The notes under the pieces: model-generated
The model's database searches: none
Seen by the model: the letters and a program-made list of their open reading frames with translations, nothing else
Told to the model about the DNA's origin: nothing
Assembly: GCA_944326445.1 (NCBI GenBank)
Contig: CALVDZ010000005.1
Coordinates: 41,742 to 105,741 of the forward strand
Direction of reading: 5' to 3'
DNA from: an uncultured Helicobacter sp.
GTDB taxonomy: Bacteria; Campylobacterota; Campylobacteria; Campylobacterales; Helicobacteraceae
DNA length: 64,000 nucleotides
Translations under genes and position numbers: made by a program
Shown here: positions 8,049 through 16,952 of the stretch, one piece after another
How positions within the stretch are numbered: position 1 is the first letter of the stretch
Layout of the letters: each line of letters begins with the position of its first letter

Positions 8049-9293
8049 ATGCTAAATGTCGCACAGATTTTTGAAAAGCTTTGGCAGGCTTGCGCTTTCA
8101 AGCGAGAATCTCTCCCCATCATCACGCGAGATATTTTTGACGCACAGGGCTTTATACTAGCGCGAGATCTCATCGCTACGCGTCCGCTGCCGCCATTTAG
8201 CAATTCCGCGATGGACGGCTACGGCGTGTGTTTGGCAGACGCGGGCAAGGAAGTGATAGTCGCTGGACGCACGCTCGCAGGAGAGAGCAACGCCGATATC
8301 ACGCTCAAACCGGGTTTTTGCCACAAAGTAATGACAGGATCGCCTATCCCGCGCGGCACACAGGCAGTAGTGCCCATAGAGCAGGTAGCACACACGCACA
8401 AGGGCACGATTGTGCTTCCAGATGGGATCAGAGAGGGGCAAAATATCCGATTTGTGGGCGAGGAAGTCGCGCTAGATTCTGTAATACTTACTCAAGGGGC
8501 GCGCCTTAGGGCACTAGATCTAGGGCTTATCGCCTCACAGGGGCTTTCACACATAGAGGTGTATCAAAAGCCCTCCATTGCGATATTTTCTAGTGGCGAT
8601 GAAGTCATAGAGCCCGGCAAAGAGGCACTAGCGCATCAGATTTACAACACAAACGCCATTGCGCTCACTTCACTTTTGCGCCAATACCATCACGAGCCCG
8701 TGTATTGCGGGATTTTGCCAGATGACGCGCAAGCCCTGCGCACAAAACTCAAGGCACTTGATACACACGATATAATCATCACCACAGGGGGTGCGAGCGT
8801 GGGCGATGCGGACTTGCTCAAATCCACGCTGCAAGAGCTTGGGGCGCAATTTGTCTTTGATGGTGTGAATCTAAAGCCGGGCAAGCACCTTAGCGTGGCA
8901 CTTTTGGACAAAAAGATTTTTATAATGCTGCCGGGCAATCCTCTCGCGTCGTTGTTGCATTTATACACAATCATTCTTAGTTTTTTGGAGTTTTGTGCCG
9001 GGGCGCGCAAATGCTACCCTAGAGCGCATCTTGGGCTTGCTGATAGTGAAGTGGTGCTAAGAGAGGGCGTGCAAACCCTGCTTTTGGGGGAGTTTCGCAA
9101 TGGAATCTTTTCTATCTTTAATCGCGGTAAATTTGGCTCAAGTGCCCTCATAAATGTGTGGAAAAATAACGCCCTCGCCCTCTTAGATGAAAATTATGCT
9201 AAGATAAATGCTAGAGAGCCGATACGATGTGTATTGTTTGAAAGCGAGTTTGAGGAGACTTGCCAATTTATCAACACAAAGGAGCGCAAATGA
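8049..9293 (+). CDS. moeA: Molybdopterin molybdotransferase MoeA
   Basis: MoeA inserts molybdate into adenylylated molybdopterin. The conserved PPFSNSAMDGYGV appears near residues 48-60, KVMTGSPIPRGTQAVVPIE near 97-115, ITTGGASVGDADLLK in the MogA-like domain, and LPGNPLAS near residue 297. At 414 residues it is full length. An AAAGGGG site precedes the ATG. Its stop overlaps the Usp gene start as ATGA. Molybdenum cofactor would serve formate dehydrogenase or nitrate reductase; a tRNA-Sec gene at 23.9 kb is compatible with a selenium-dependent formate dehydrogenase elsewhere. Confidence 0.95.
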   Translation: MLNVAQIFEKLWQACAFKRESLPIITRDIFDAQGFILARDLIATRPLPPFSNSAMDGYGVCLADAGKEVIVAGRTLAGESNADITLKPGFCHKVMTGSPIPRGTQAVVPIEQVAHTHKGTIVLPDGIREGQNIRFVGEEVALDSVILTQGARLRALDLGLIASQGLSHIEVYQKPSIAIFSSGDEVIEPGKEALAHQIYNTNAIALTSLLRQYHHEPVYCGILPDDAQALRTKLKALDTHDIIITTGGASVGDADLLKSTLQELGAQFVFDGVNLKPGKHLSVALLDKKIFIMLPGNPLASLLHLYTIILSFLEFCAGARKCYPRAHLGLADSEVVLREGVQTLLLGEFRNGIFSIFNRGKFGSSALINVWKNNALALLDENYAKINAREPIRCVLFESEFEETCQFINTKERK

Positions 9294-9706
9294 CGAAGTT
9301 ATTATTTGGCGTGAGTGATACGCAGGAGTGCCGCAGGGCGATAGATACGATAATCAAGCTTTTTGGGAAACGCGAGGATATAGAACTCACGCTTTTGCAT
9401 GTGAGTCAGGATATCGTGGTGTATGCCCAAAGTGGCGTGGTGAATTATGAAACAATAGAAAATATCGAGCACGAGAAGTCTAATGAGATTCTGAGTGAGT
9501 TTGAGGAGAGATTTAAACAAGGTGGTTTGGCGTGCAAAAAAATCCTGCGCACAGGAAATCCTATCGATATCGTGCTTGAGATTGCCAACGAGTATGACTT
9601 ACTTGTCATCGGTGCTAGCGAGTCCTCGCTGCTGTATAGAATCTTTAGCTCACACCAAAATAGTTTTGTCAATTCCTCGCCAATCCCCGTGCTCGTGGCA
9701 AAATAA
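9290..9706 (+). CDS. Universal stress protein (UspA family)
   Basis: The 138-residue protein has the Usp alpha/beta fold: an N-terminal strand KLLFGVSDTQECRRAID, LTLLHVSQD, then GNPIDIVLEIANEYDLLVIGASE, and a final strand SSPIPVLVAK. The nucleotide-loop pattern near residue 108 (GASESSLLYRIFSS) is only a loose match to G-X2-G-X9-G(S/T), so ATP binding is doubtful. The start at 9290 has AAGGAG five bases upstream and overlaps the moeA stop (ATGA). It probably shares the moeA transcript. The specific stress role is unknown. Confidence 0.88.
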   Translation: MTKLLFGVSDTQECRRAIDTIIKLFGKREDIELTLLHVSQDIVVYAQSGVVNYETIENIEHEKSNEILSEFEERFKQGGLACKKILRTGNPIDIVLEIANEYDLLVIGASESSLLYRIFSSHQNSFVNSSPIPVLVAK

Positions 9707-9752
9707 GCTAAGTCTTAGATTCTATACGCGGACATTACACTCTGCATAACTC

Positions 9753-9798
9753 CACACACAGAATCTAGGGCAGGTCTAAAGCCTAGATTCTGTGTGTG
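9753..9798. terminator. Perfect 17-bp inverted repeat with AGAATCT/AGATTCT in its arms
   Basis: The arms are 9753-9769 and 9782-9798, a perfect 17-bp match around a 12-base loop. The sequence lies between convergent transcripts (Usp gene on plus, tRNA-Ala on minus), where a two-way terminator is expected. Each arm holds one copy of the heptamer that is overrepresented in this window. A short CCTTTTG follows on the plus strand, so it is not a textbook terminator with a long T run. Confidence 0.7.
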
Positions 9799-9956
9799 CC
9801 TTTTGTGCCTAAAGTTAAGTCTGCTTTCACAAACCAAAACAATCCTAGATGATGAAAAGTGTTTTAGCCTATTGGGGTTTGAAATGCTGCTGTGGATATC
9901 AGTGAGGGATATTTGGCTTTTGTGAGATGGTTGTAACTTCTTAGATTCTGCAAAAA

Positions 9957-10032
9957 TGGTGGAGTGTAGGGGGTTCGAACCCCTGACCTCAACGCTGCCA
10001 GCGTTGCGCTCTCCCAACTGAGCTAACACCCC
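9957..10032 (-). tRNA. tRNA-Ala (anticodon GGC)
   Basis: On the minus strand a 7-bp acceptor stem begins GGGGTGT and closes with ACACTCC, followed by A and an encoded CCA. The D arm is AGCTCAGTTGGGAGAGC. The anticodon stem CAACG/CGTTG holds loop CTGGCAG, giving anticodon GGC. The T loop is TTCGAAC. Total length 76 bases. Confidence 0.95.
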
Positions 10033-10074
10033 AAACAAAAGAGTAATTATACCCGCAAAGACTTTAAAGCTACA

Positions 10075-10779
10075 TTAAGGGTTTGGATTGCACTCCGCAT
10101 AATGCTTGGCATAGGTTTCTTGCATAAGGGATTCTAACTTCTCATACCACCCCTCATCGCTAAAATCCGGAGTAAAAGCCTCAAGCATAACCATACGCGC
10201 CCTACTTGTCTGCGAGGAGATGGGCGATGTGTCATACATTTTGCGTGTGTTGATGAGAAGTATGGGCTGAATCTTGAGATTAAGCTTTTGGGCGAGTATC
10301 TTAGCCCCGGGTTTGAAAGGGAGCAGTTTCTCCCTGCCCCTGCCCCGCGTGCCCTCTGGGAATATCACGATAGGGCGGTTTTGGGCGAGTTTTTCTTTGG
10401 CTTGTTTGAGGAGGAAGATTATGCCATTTTTATCCTCTCTGTCTATCAAAATCATCTCGGGCAATGTGAGCGCAAGCCCATACAATGGGACTTCGCCTAG
10501 TTGCTTTTTTGCTACCCAGCAGATATTGCTAGGGTGAAAGCCCTCCAAAAACATAATATCATTCACGCTTTGGTGATTGAGCACAATGAGCTGCGCGCTC
10601 GTGTCAAACTCCCCTATTTGCTCGATTTTAAAGCCATTGAGCGCAAAAAAATAGCGACATTGTAGCCGTGCCTTCCTGCCATTTTGGCGATGACGCGTGA
10701 AAAAAATCTGCAAAATAATCACTGGCAAATACACCAAAATAGTTAGCGTGGCAAAAATCCCCCTAATCTTTGCTAACAT
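10075..10779 (-). CDS. plsC: 1-acyl-sn-glycerol-3-phosphate acyltransferase
   Basis: PlsC adds the second acyl chain to lysophosphatidic acid at the inner membrane. The catalytic NHX4D motif is NHQSVND, and the second signature is IVIFPEGTRGRG. An N-terminal hydrophobic segment (about residues 5-28) would anchor it. AAGGAG precedes the ATG by 5 bases. The start lies 17 bp inside the upstream SH3-domain gene, so it belongs to the ctpA-pur operon transcript. cdsA, the next enzyme of phospholipid synthesis, is also in the window at 15027. Confidence 0.93.
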   Translation of the reverse strand: MLAKIRGIFATLTILVYLPVIILQIFFTRHRQNGRKARLQCRYFFALNGFKIEQIGEFDTSAQLIVLNHQSVNDIMFLEGFHPSNICWVAKKQLGEVPLYGLALTLPEMILIDREDKNGIIFLLKQAKEKLAQNRPIVIFPEGTRGRGREKLLPFKPGAKILAQKLNLKIQPILLINTRKMYDTSPISSQTSRARMVMLEAFTPDFSDEGWYEKLESLMQETYAKHYAECNPNP

Positions 10780-11953
10780 ACTCGCTCCTTACCCAACCAA
10801 TTTGAGAATCTCCAATAAGCACCTTATAGAGCAGCACCTCCTGCCCTTGCAAATCCATTTTTCGCTCTCCTACAATCTGTGCGGGCGTGTCAGATTCTAT
10901 AATGCGCACGATTGTAGAATCTTTCATCGGCAGGATACTCACTGCCGCACCGGATTTAAGCACGCCGTAGATGTTGTTAAACGCGAGATTGTAGATGAGC
11001 ACTCCGCACAAAAGCGCCACGATAAACAAAAAAATCTTATAACGCTTCCAAATAAAAAGCCCCAAAAAGAGCATAATGAGCGTGCCCACCACCACGAGCT
11101 TAAAGAGCGTATAACTTACCTTGGGATTGAGATCGCTCTGCGTGCTCACGAGCTCGGAGCTCACCACCACGATGGGGATATGCACGCCTTCAAAACGACG
11201 CAAATCTGGGTTAAAATACTCAAATGAAAGCTCGCGCAAGCCCTTTGGGACTACCACGGAGTAGATTGCATACATACTGCCATTGCGCTCATTAAGCTCC
11301 TCAAAGCCCTGTGTCTCAAAGCCTCTAATCGCCATATTTTTGAGATTCTTGCTCTGCATTTCAAACTCAAAAATCACGATATTGTGCGTGTCATCGTGGC
11401 TTTGGGATTTGGTGCGTAGGAGCTTGAAGTTCTTACCCAAAACCCCGGCATATTGCGCATTGCTACGCAAGTCAATCGCATTTAGCGCGATAGAATCTAC
11501 GCGCACACTCTCCTCATAACTCCCATCAGCAGCCAAAGCAGTGATATGCAGCGCAGGTATGCTCACAGAAGGGGCTTTAATCTTAAATCCATAAGTAGCC
11601 TGCAAACGCCCAGAATCCACGCTTTTCCAACTCACATTTTTGCTCGCAATCTCTATCTTATCCCGCGCAGCCTTTTCAAAATTACTGCCCTTAAGGCTTG
11701 CTCCAGCAAAGAGCGAAACCTCATAGGTTACAAACACCTCCTGCCCGACATATAGCGTTTGATCCTGTGAGGGCTGCTCTTGGGGCATTTGGGGCGCGGA
11801 GAGGACTTTTGCATAGACAATCTTTGATCTTAAGCTTTCTTGAATCTCCTCTTCCCCACTCTCCTGCGCAGATAGCATCATCACGCTACTTGCCACAAAG
11901 GCGAGGATTATCGTAGCTTTATGCCACCACCGCGCTATCTGTGCGCCCATCAT
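10763..11953 (-). CDS. Membrane-anchored protein with signal peptide and C-terminal SH3-like domain
   Basis: The 396-residue protein starts with a signal-like helix (IILAFVASSVMMLSA), has a long beta-rich extracytoplasmic region (about 45-270), two adjacent hydrophobic segments (about 282-325, LVVVGTLIMLFLGLFIW and IFLFIVALLCGVLIYNLAF), and a C-terminal bacterial SH3-like part ending LIGDSQIGWVRSEYV. The long middle region resembles BatD-type proteins in layout, but I do not see a decisive motif. It overlaps purQ by 4 bp and plsC by 17 bp, so it is co-expressed with purine and lipid genes without an obvious functional link. Best regarded as a conserved envelope protein of unknown function. 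Confidence 0.7.
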   Translation of the reverse strand: MMGAQIARWWHKATIILAFVASSVMMLSAQESGEEEIQESLRSKIVYAKVLSAPQMPQEQPSQDQTLYVGQEVFVTYEVSLFAGASLKGSNFEKAARDKIEIASKNVSWKSVDSGRLQATYGFKIKAPSVSIPALHITALAADGSYEESVRVDSIALNAIDLRSNAQYAGVLGKNFKLLRTKSQSHDDTHNIVIFEFEMQSKNLKNMAIRGFETQGFEELNERNGSMYAIYSVVVPKGLRELSFEYFNPDLRRFEGVHIPIVVVSSELVSTQSDLNPKVSYTLFKLVVVGTLIMLFLGLFIWKRYKIFLFIVALLCGVLIYNLAFNNIYGVLKSGAAVSILPMKDSTIVRIIESDTPAQIVGERKMDLQGQEVLLYKVLIGDSQIGWVRSEYVSKD

Positions 11954-12618
11954 CGTTGCGACGCCCTCTCATAGAGGCTTGTGAGCATCGCTAGCCCATC
12001 AAGCCCACCTAGCAGAGATTCTATCGCGCGCTCTGGGTGGGGCATAAGCCCAAAAACATTTTTACGCTCATTGCAAATTCCTGCGATATTTGCCACAGAG
12101 CCATTGGGATTATCCACATAAGTGAGTAGAATCTGCTCGTTTGCCTGCAATGTGCGCAAAGAGAGCCTATCGATAAAATAACAACCATCGGCGTGTGCGA
12201 TAGGCAGAGAGATCTCACTATCTTGTTGATAATGGCACAAAAAGGCGTTACTTGTGCTTGCAACACGCAGCTTTTGGGACTGGCTAATAAAATGCAGCCC
12301 TTCATTGCGCTTGAGCGCACCGGGCAACAATCTCGCCTCACACAGAATCTGAAAGCCATTACAAATCCCTAACACATAGCCGCCTTGTGCAGCAAAATCG
12401 CTCACAGCCTGCATTATAGGAGAAAATCTCGCTATAGCCCCACTACGCAAATAATCCCCATAGCTAAACCCGCCCGGCACAACCACGAGCTTGGTATCTT
12501 TGGGCAGACACCGCTCTTTGTGCCACACAATGCTATAAGGCGCACCTATGAGCTTGTAGGCATACGCCATATCCATTTCGCAATTCGTCCCGGGGAATTG
12601 CACTATCGCGACGCTCAT
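11950..12618 (-). CDS. purQ: Phosphoribosylformylglycinamidine synthase, glutaminase subunit PurQ
   Basis: PurQ releases ammonia from glutamine for the fourth step of purine synthesis. The class I glutamine amidotransferase triad is visible: nucleophile Cys86 in GYVLGICNGFQ, and His and Glu in LMPHPERAIE near residue 195. The N terminus MSVAIVQFPGTNCEMD is typical. The start overlaps the purS stop by 4 bp. The 222-residue length matches the small-subunit type that works with PurS and PurL. PurL is not in the window. Confidence 0.96.
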   Translation of the reverse strand: MSVAIVQFPGTNCEMDMAYAYKLIGAPYSIVWHKERCLPKDTKLVVVPGGFSYGDYLRSGAIARFSPIMQAVSDFAAQGGYVLGICNGFQILCEARLLPGALKRNEGLHFISQSQKLRVASTSNAFLCHYQQDSEISLPIAHADGCYFIDRLSLRTLQANEQILLTYVDNPNGSVANIAGICNERKNVFGLMPHPERAIESLLGGLDGLAMLTSLYERASQR

Positions 12619-12857
12619 GTCTCACTCATCACTTGATAATCTTCAATAACCGTGTTAGCTAGGAGCTCTTGGCACATCTTCTCCACCTCAGCAATCGCGC
12701 TAGATTTGTTATCTGAATCTAGCTCTAAGACGATTTGCTTTGCTATCTTGACATCTTTGACACTGCTAAAATTATGCGCCAAAAGCGCGTGATGAATGGC
12801 TTTAGCCTGTGGATCTAGGACACCATTTTTGAGCGTAATGAGGGCTTTTATCTCCAT
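12615..12857 (-). CDS. purS: Phosphoribosylformylglycinamidine synthase subunit PurS
   Basis: PurS is the small dimeric subunit that joins PurQ and PurL in the formylglycinamidine synthase complex. The 80-residue protein shows the pattern VTLKNGVLDPQ (here ITLKNGVLDPQAKAIHHAL) and VKIAKQIVLELD. It lies between purC (8 bp gap) and purQ (4 bp overlap), the standard purC-purS-purQ order. Confidence 0.94.
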   Translation of the reverse strand: MEIKALITLKNGVLDPQAKAIHHALLAHNFSSVKDVKIAKQIVLELDSDNKSSAIAEVEKMCQELLANTVIEDYQVMSET

Positions 12858-12865
12858 AACAATCC

Positions 12866-13579
12866 TTATTTGTTTAAAATTCTTCTTAAAACCTCTTCAT
12901 AAGCGACTTTCACGCTACCGAGATTCTGACGAAACCTGTCTTTATCAAGCTTTTCATTGCTATCCTTATCCCAGAATCTACAGTTATCAGGGCTAATCTC
13001 ATCGGCAAGCAGGATATGCCCAGAGCCATCTCTGCCAAACTCAAGCTTGAAGTCAATAAGGCGCAAATTACGTTCAATAAAAAACGCGCTAAGGATTGCA
13101 TTTATCTTGCGTGCTTGTGAGCGCAAAAAATCTAGCTCGCTCACATCTTGCGTGATACCAAGGATCTTGCAATGCTCATCATTGATGATGGGATCCCCGA
13201 GCGCGTCGTCTTTGTAATAAAACTCCACAAGCCCAAAGGGCAGCACCTTGCCATCATCAATGCCTAGGCGTTTTGTCAGAGAGCCTGTGGCGACATTGCG
13301 CACCACCACCTCAATGGGGATAATCTCTACTTTTTTACACAGCATATGGGTAGAATCTAGCTTTTTGATAAAATGCGTGCTAACGCCCTCTTTTGCTAAA
13401 AGCTCGAAAATCGCGGTGCTAATCTCACAATTTAGCGCACCCTTGCCCTGTTCAGAACCCTTTTTCTCGGCATTAAATGCAGTCAAATCGTCCTTAAACT
13501 CCACAAGCACTTCATTTGCATTTTCTGTGAGAAAAAGCTTCTTGCCCTTACCCTCATACAGCATCTGTCCTGTGTCCAT
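12866..13579 (-). CDS. purC: SAICAR synthetase
   Basis: PurC joins aspartate to carboxyaminoimidazole ribotide using ATP. Visible signatures are YEGKGKKLF near the N terminus, the conserved IPIEVVVRNVATGSL, and LIDFKLEFGRD followed by LADEISPDNCRFWD. At 237 residues it is full length. It follows ctpA by 12 bp and precedes purS, so it is in one operon with both. Confidence 0.97.
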   Translation of the reverse strand: MDTGQMLYEGKGKKLFLTENANEVLVEFKDDLTAFNAEKKGSEQGKGALNCEISTAIFELLAKEGVSTHFIKKLDSTHMLCKKVEIIPIEVVVRNVATGSLTKRLGIDDGKVLPFGLVEFYYKDDALGDPIINDEHCKILGITQDVSELDFLRSQARKINAILSAFFIERNLRLIDFKLEFGRDGSGHILLADEISPDNCRFWDKDSNEKLDKDRFRQNLGSVKVAYEEVLRRILNK

Positions 13580-13591
13580 AGCTACACTCCT

Positions 13592-14890
13592 TTATTTTTC
13601 TTTGCTACTTTTTGGCTTAAACACATTCCAAGCCTTGAGCATATCAATCGCGGTTTTTAGCTGAATATCCTTATAAATGTCCTCTTGTGAGATATGTTTG
13701 TTTTTTGTAGCATTCTTAGCATTTGTGGGGGCTTTCTCCTGAATCTTCTCTAGCTCGCCTTTTAAATGCCGCTTCAAATCCGCCTCTTTGAGTGAAAAGT
13801 TATTATCGCTCTCTGGCACACTACCCGGATAGACTACCACATCGGGTTGGATTCCCACTGCTTGGATTGTCCTCCCGCTAGGCAGATAGTATTTAGCAAT
13901 CGTGAGCTTAATGCCCTCATTATCATCAAGCTTAATCACCATCTGCACACTGCCCTTGCCAAATGTCTGCTCGCCCACAAGCACCGCGCGTTTGTGATCC
14001 TGCAATGCCCCTGCGACGATCTCGCTCGCACTCGCACTGCCGCCATTGACAAGCACCACAAGCGGCACATCGGCATATTGTGCGCTTCCATTGGCTTTGA
14101 ACTCTATGTTTTCGCCTTTATTACGCCCTTTTTGGGAGACAATCACGCCATTTTTGATAAAAAGCTTTGAGAGATCGACTGCCTGATCGAGTAATCCCCC
14201 GGGATTGGAGCGCAAATCTAGCACGATACCATCGACTTTGCCCATTGCCTTTAAGCCATTTTTTACTTCAAGCGTTACATTTTTGTCAAAAGAATTCACA
14301 CGCACATACGCGAAATTTGTCTCATCAATGCCGCGCACTTTGACAGATTCTACGCGGATAATATCTCGCGTGAGCTGAAATACTAGGGGCTTAGATTCAC
14401 CGCTTCTTACGATTGTAAGCTCAAGCTTGGTTTTTGGCTTACCGCGCATGAGATTAACCGCATCGTCAATCCCCATATTAAGCGTGGTTTCGTTATTAAT
14501 CTTCAAAATCACATCGCCACTCTTTATGCCTGCCTTAAACGCTGGCGTATCGTCAATGGGTGCTATCACGGTTAATGCCCCATCTTTCATACCAAGCGTG
14601 ATCCCAATCCCGCCAAACTCGCCTTGTGTTTGTGACTTTAAGTCTTCAAACTTTTTCTTATCCAAATACGCAGAATGCGCATCGAGATTGCTCAAAAGCC
14701 CATCTATGGCTTTGTTGATAATCTCATCAATCTGCACTTCATCGACATAGTTTTCTTCTATAACATTAATAACTTTGCGCAACTTTTTATGCGCATCAAG
14801 CCTATTTTGCTCCTTATTATCCGCTCCCCACAAAACCCCAAAGCTAAGCGCAAGACACGCAAAAAACAGCAATGCTTTTTGGTATTTCAT
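13592..14890 (-). CDS. ctpA: Carboxy-terminal processing protease (S41 family) CtpA
   Basis: This is an exported serine-lysine protease. An N-terminal signal helix spans about residues 4-22, a PDZ domain about 95-170 (GGIGITLGMKDGAL, AGIKSGDVILKIN), and the S41 domain follows. The catalytic dyad is a Ser in NGGSASASEIV (about 285-289) with Lys312 in QTFGKGSVQ. These proteases trim periplasmic proteins at their C termini. It heads the purC-purS-purQ operon on the minus strand, although no metabolic link is apparent. The 432-residue length is normal. Confidence 0.95.
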   Translation of the reverse strand: MKYQKALLFFACLALSFGVLWGADNKEQNRLDAHKKLRKVINVIEENYVDEVQIDEIINKAIDGLLSNLDAHSAYLDKKKFEDLKSQTQGEFGGIGITLGMKDGALTVIAPIDDTPAFKAGIKSGDVILKINNETTLNMGIDDAVNLMRGKPKTKLELTIVRSGESKPLVFQLTRDIIRVESVKVRGIDETNFAYVRVNSFDKNVTLEVKNGLKAMGKVDGIVLDLRSNPGGLLDQAVDLSKLFIKNGVIVSQKGRNKGENIEFKANGSAQYADVPLVVLVNGGSASASEIVAGALQDHKRAVLVGEQTFGKGSVQMVIKLDDNEGIKLTIAKYYLPSGRTIQAVGIQPDVVVYPGSVPESDNNFSLKEADLKRHLKGELEKIQEKAPTNAKNATKNKHISQEDIYKDIQLKTAIDMLKAWNVFKPKSSKEK

Positions 14891-14991
14891 TCCCCCATCC
14901 CTTTCTTAAGATAGTCTAAATTTTAGGCACTTCACAAGAGCCCGATTCTACCAAAAATTCTCCGTTTTTCAGTAAATACTGATTTTTTTGC

Positions 14992-14997
14992 TATAAT
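14992..14997 (+). promoter_or_regulatory. TATAAT -10 box before cdsA
   Basis: TTTTTTTGCTATAATTTG ends 30 bases upstream of the cdsA start. It has the extended T-rich context usual for epsilonproteobacterial housekeeping promoters. Confidence 0.65.
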
Positions 14998-15026
14998 TTG
15001 GCACATCACATCGATTAAGGGATTGT

Positions 15027-15830
15027 ATGAAAAGCACAGATGGTATCAAAAAGCTCTTTAGCGCAGACAAGCAACGCTACATCACTGGTGCGATACTCAT
15101 CGCGGCGTTGGTGGGTATTTTGTTTATCAATAGCAAGCCGCTTATTTGGTTTGTGCTAGGCGCACTACTTCTGCTCTCTGTGAGAGAATCCCTCGCCCTC
15201 TACACTTTAGAATCTAGCTCACATTTTTATATATGGACTGCCCTATTATGGATAGGGGCGTATTTTACCAAGGCCCCTCTGTACTGCGGACTCATCACGC
15301 TCATTATCTACGCGTCCTATATCGCCTATAGCAAGAAACTTTCTCTAAAGATTCTGCTCCCATTTTTGTATCCCACTCTGCCATTTTTGTGCATTTGGTC
15401 TGTGTATGGACTGCTAGATAGATTGGGGGTTATTTGCCTCATAGCCGTGGTTGTCTGCACGGACACGGGCGCGTATTTTGGCGGCAAGCTCTTTGGTAAG
15501 ACGCCTTTTTCGCCCACATCGCCTAAAAAGACGATTGAGGGCGTTGTCGTGGGTTTGACTTGCGGCACTGCTATAGGCGCGATTCTCTACACAGGTATCA
15601 CGCATAGCTTCCCCTTAGCGGCAATTGTCGCATTTGTTGTCGCGCTTGCGTGCGTGTTTGGCGATTTGTTTGAGAGCTATCTCAAACGCGAGGCAAATCT
15701 CAAAGACAGCGGCACGATATTCCCCGGTCACGGCGGCGTGCTAGATAGGCTCGATGCTACGCTCTTTGCAGCAGTTGTTATGCTTTTTATCCTCTCTTTT
15801 TTGCCACTCTATAGCGAAATAGCCCTATAG
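15027..15830 (+). CDS. cdsA: Phosphatidate cytidylyltransferase
   Basis: CdsA makes CDP-diacylglycerol at the inner membrane. About seven hydrophobic segments run from residue 18 to the C terminus. The family signature is near the end: DSGTIFPGHGGVLDRLDA, with the metal-binding aspartates. TDTGAYFGGKLFG at mid-protein is also typical. Three bases separate it from dxr, so the pair forms a cdsA-dxr operon, a widespread arrangement. Confidence 0.95.
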   Translation: MKSTDGIKKLFSADKQRYITGAILIAALVGILFINSKPLIWFVLGALLLLSVRESLALYTLESSSHFYIWTALLWIGAYFTKAPLYCGLITLIIYASYIAYSKKLSLKILLPFLYPTLPFLCIWSVYGLLDRLGVICLIAVVVCTDTGAYFGGKLFGKTPFSPTSPKKTIEGVVVGLTCGTAIGAILYTGITHSFPLAAIVAFVVALACVFGDLFESYLKREANLKDSGTIFPGHGGVLDRLDATLFAAVVMLFILSFLPLYSEIAL

Positions 15831-15833
15831 CCT

Positions 15834-16952
15834 ATGATCCTCTTAGGTAGCACTGGCTCTATCGGGACAAACGCGCTCAAAGTCGCCACTGCGTTTGGAT
15901 TACCCATAGAATCTCTAAGTGCTGGCAAAAACATCGCGCTCTTTAATGAGCAAATCCGCCGCCATCGCCCCAAAAAAATCTGTATCCTAGATTCAGAGGA
16001 TTTGCCAAAGCTTGATATGCCCTTTATCAAAGCGCACGATATAGAGGTGTTTTGCACAGAATCGGGGCTTTTAGAAATGATAGAATCTTCACAGAGCACC
16101 CTAGCTATCAATGCCCTCGTGGGCTATGCCGGACTTGCCCCAAGCCTTAAGATTAAGCAATGTGGCAAAAAACTCGCCCTTGCCAATAAAGAAAGTCTCG
16201 TGAGTGCTGGCTGGCTCTTTGCGGGCTATCCTATCACGCCCATTGATAGCGAGCATTTTGGCTTGTGGTATCTGCACACATCGCGCAAGATTCACAAGCT
16301 CTATATCACCGCTAGCGGCGGCGCGCTGCGTGATATGCCCCTAGCAGATCTGCCCTCTGCCACTCCCGCTCAAGCCCTCAAGCACCCAAACTGGTCTATG
16401 GGACAAAAGATCACCATCGATAGCGCGACAATGGTAAATAAGCTCTTTGAGGTTTTGGAGGCGTATTGGCTTTTTGGGCTTAGTTCTATCGATGCCTTCA
16501 TCGAGGAGCATTCCGCGATTCACGCGCTTGTGGAGTTTGTCGATGGCTCCATTACCGCACATATCTCACACGCCGATATGCAGCTGCCCATAGCCTACGC
16601 CCTAGATGAGCAGCAAGCCAAATGCGTGCGGCTTATCCCGCGATTTGACATTGCTACACTCACTTCTTTGCGCTTTAGCCCCATAGATGTGCGCCGCTAT
16701 CCCGTATGGGAGCTCAAACCCACGCTTCTAGCCTATCCAAAGCTAGGCATCGTGCTCAATGCAAGCAACGAAGTAGCCTTGCGCGCGTTTTTAGATTCAC
16801 ACATTTGCTTTGGGGATATTAGCGCGTGTATCCTGCAGAGTATGCGACACTTTGAGTCTGTCAAAACGCACACTCTCACACATTTGCAGGATATTAAAAG
16901 ACTAGATTCTGAAGTGCGCGCCTTTAGCGCGTCGTGGCTAGGACTCTCCTAG
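15834..16952 (+). CDS. dxr: 1-deoxy-D-xylulose 5-phosphate reductoisomerase
   Basis: Dxr catalyses the committed step of the non-mevalonate isoprenoid pathway. The NADPH loop LGSTGSIGTNAL is at residues 3-14. ALANKESLVSAG, the metal and substrate loop with DSEHFGLW, and HPNWSMGQKITIDSATMVNK follow. At 372 residues it is slightly short but complete. Its end overlaps the convergent membrane-protein gene by 4 bp. Confidence 0.96.
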   Translation: MILLGSTGSIGTNALKVATAFGLPIESLSAGKNIALFNEQIRRHRPKKICILDSEDLPKLDMPFIKAHDIEVFCTESGLLEMIESSQSTLAINALVGYAGLAPSLKIKQCGKKLALANKESLVSAGWLFAGYPITPIDSEHFGLWYLHTSRKIHKLYITASGGALRDMPLADLPSATPAQALKHPNWSMGQKITIDSATMVNKLFEVLEAYWLFGLSSIDAFIEEHSAIHALVEFVDGSITAHISHADMQLPIAYALDEQQAKCVRLIPRFDIATLTSLRFSPIDVRRYPVWELKPTLLAYPKLGIVLNASNEVALRAFLDSHICFGDISACILQSMRHFESVKTHTLTHLQDIKRLDSEVRAFSASWLGLS

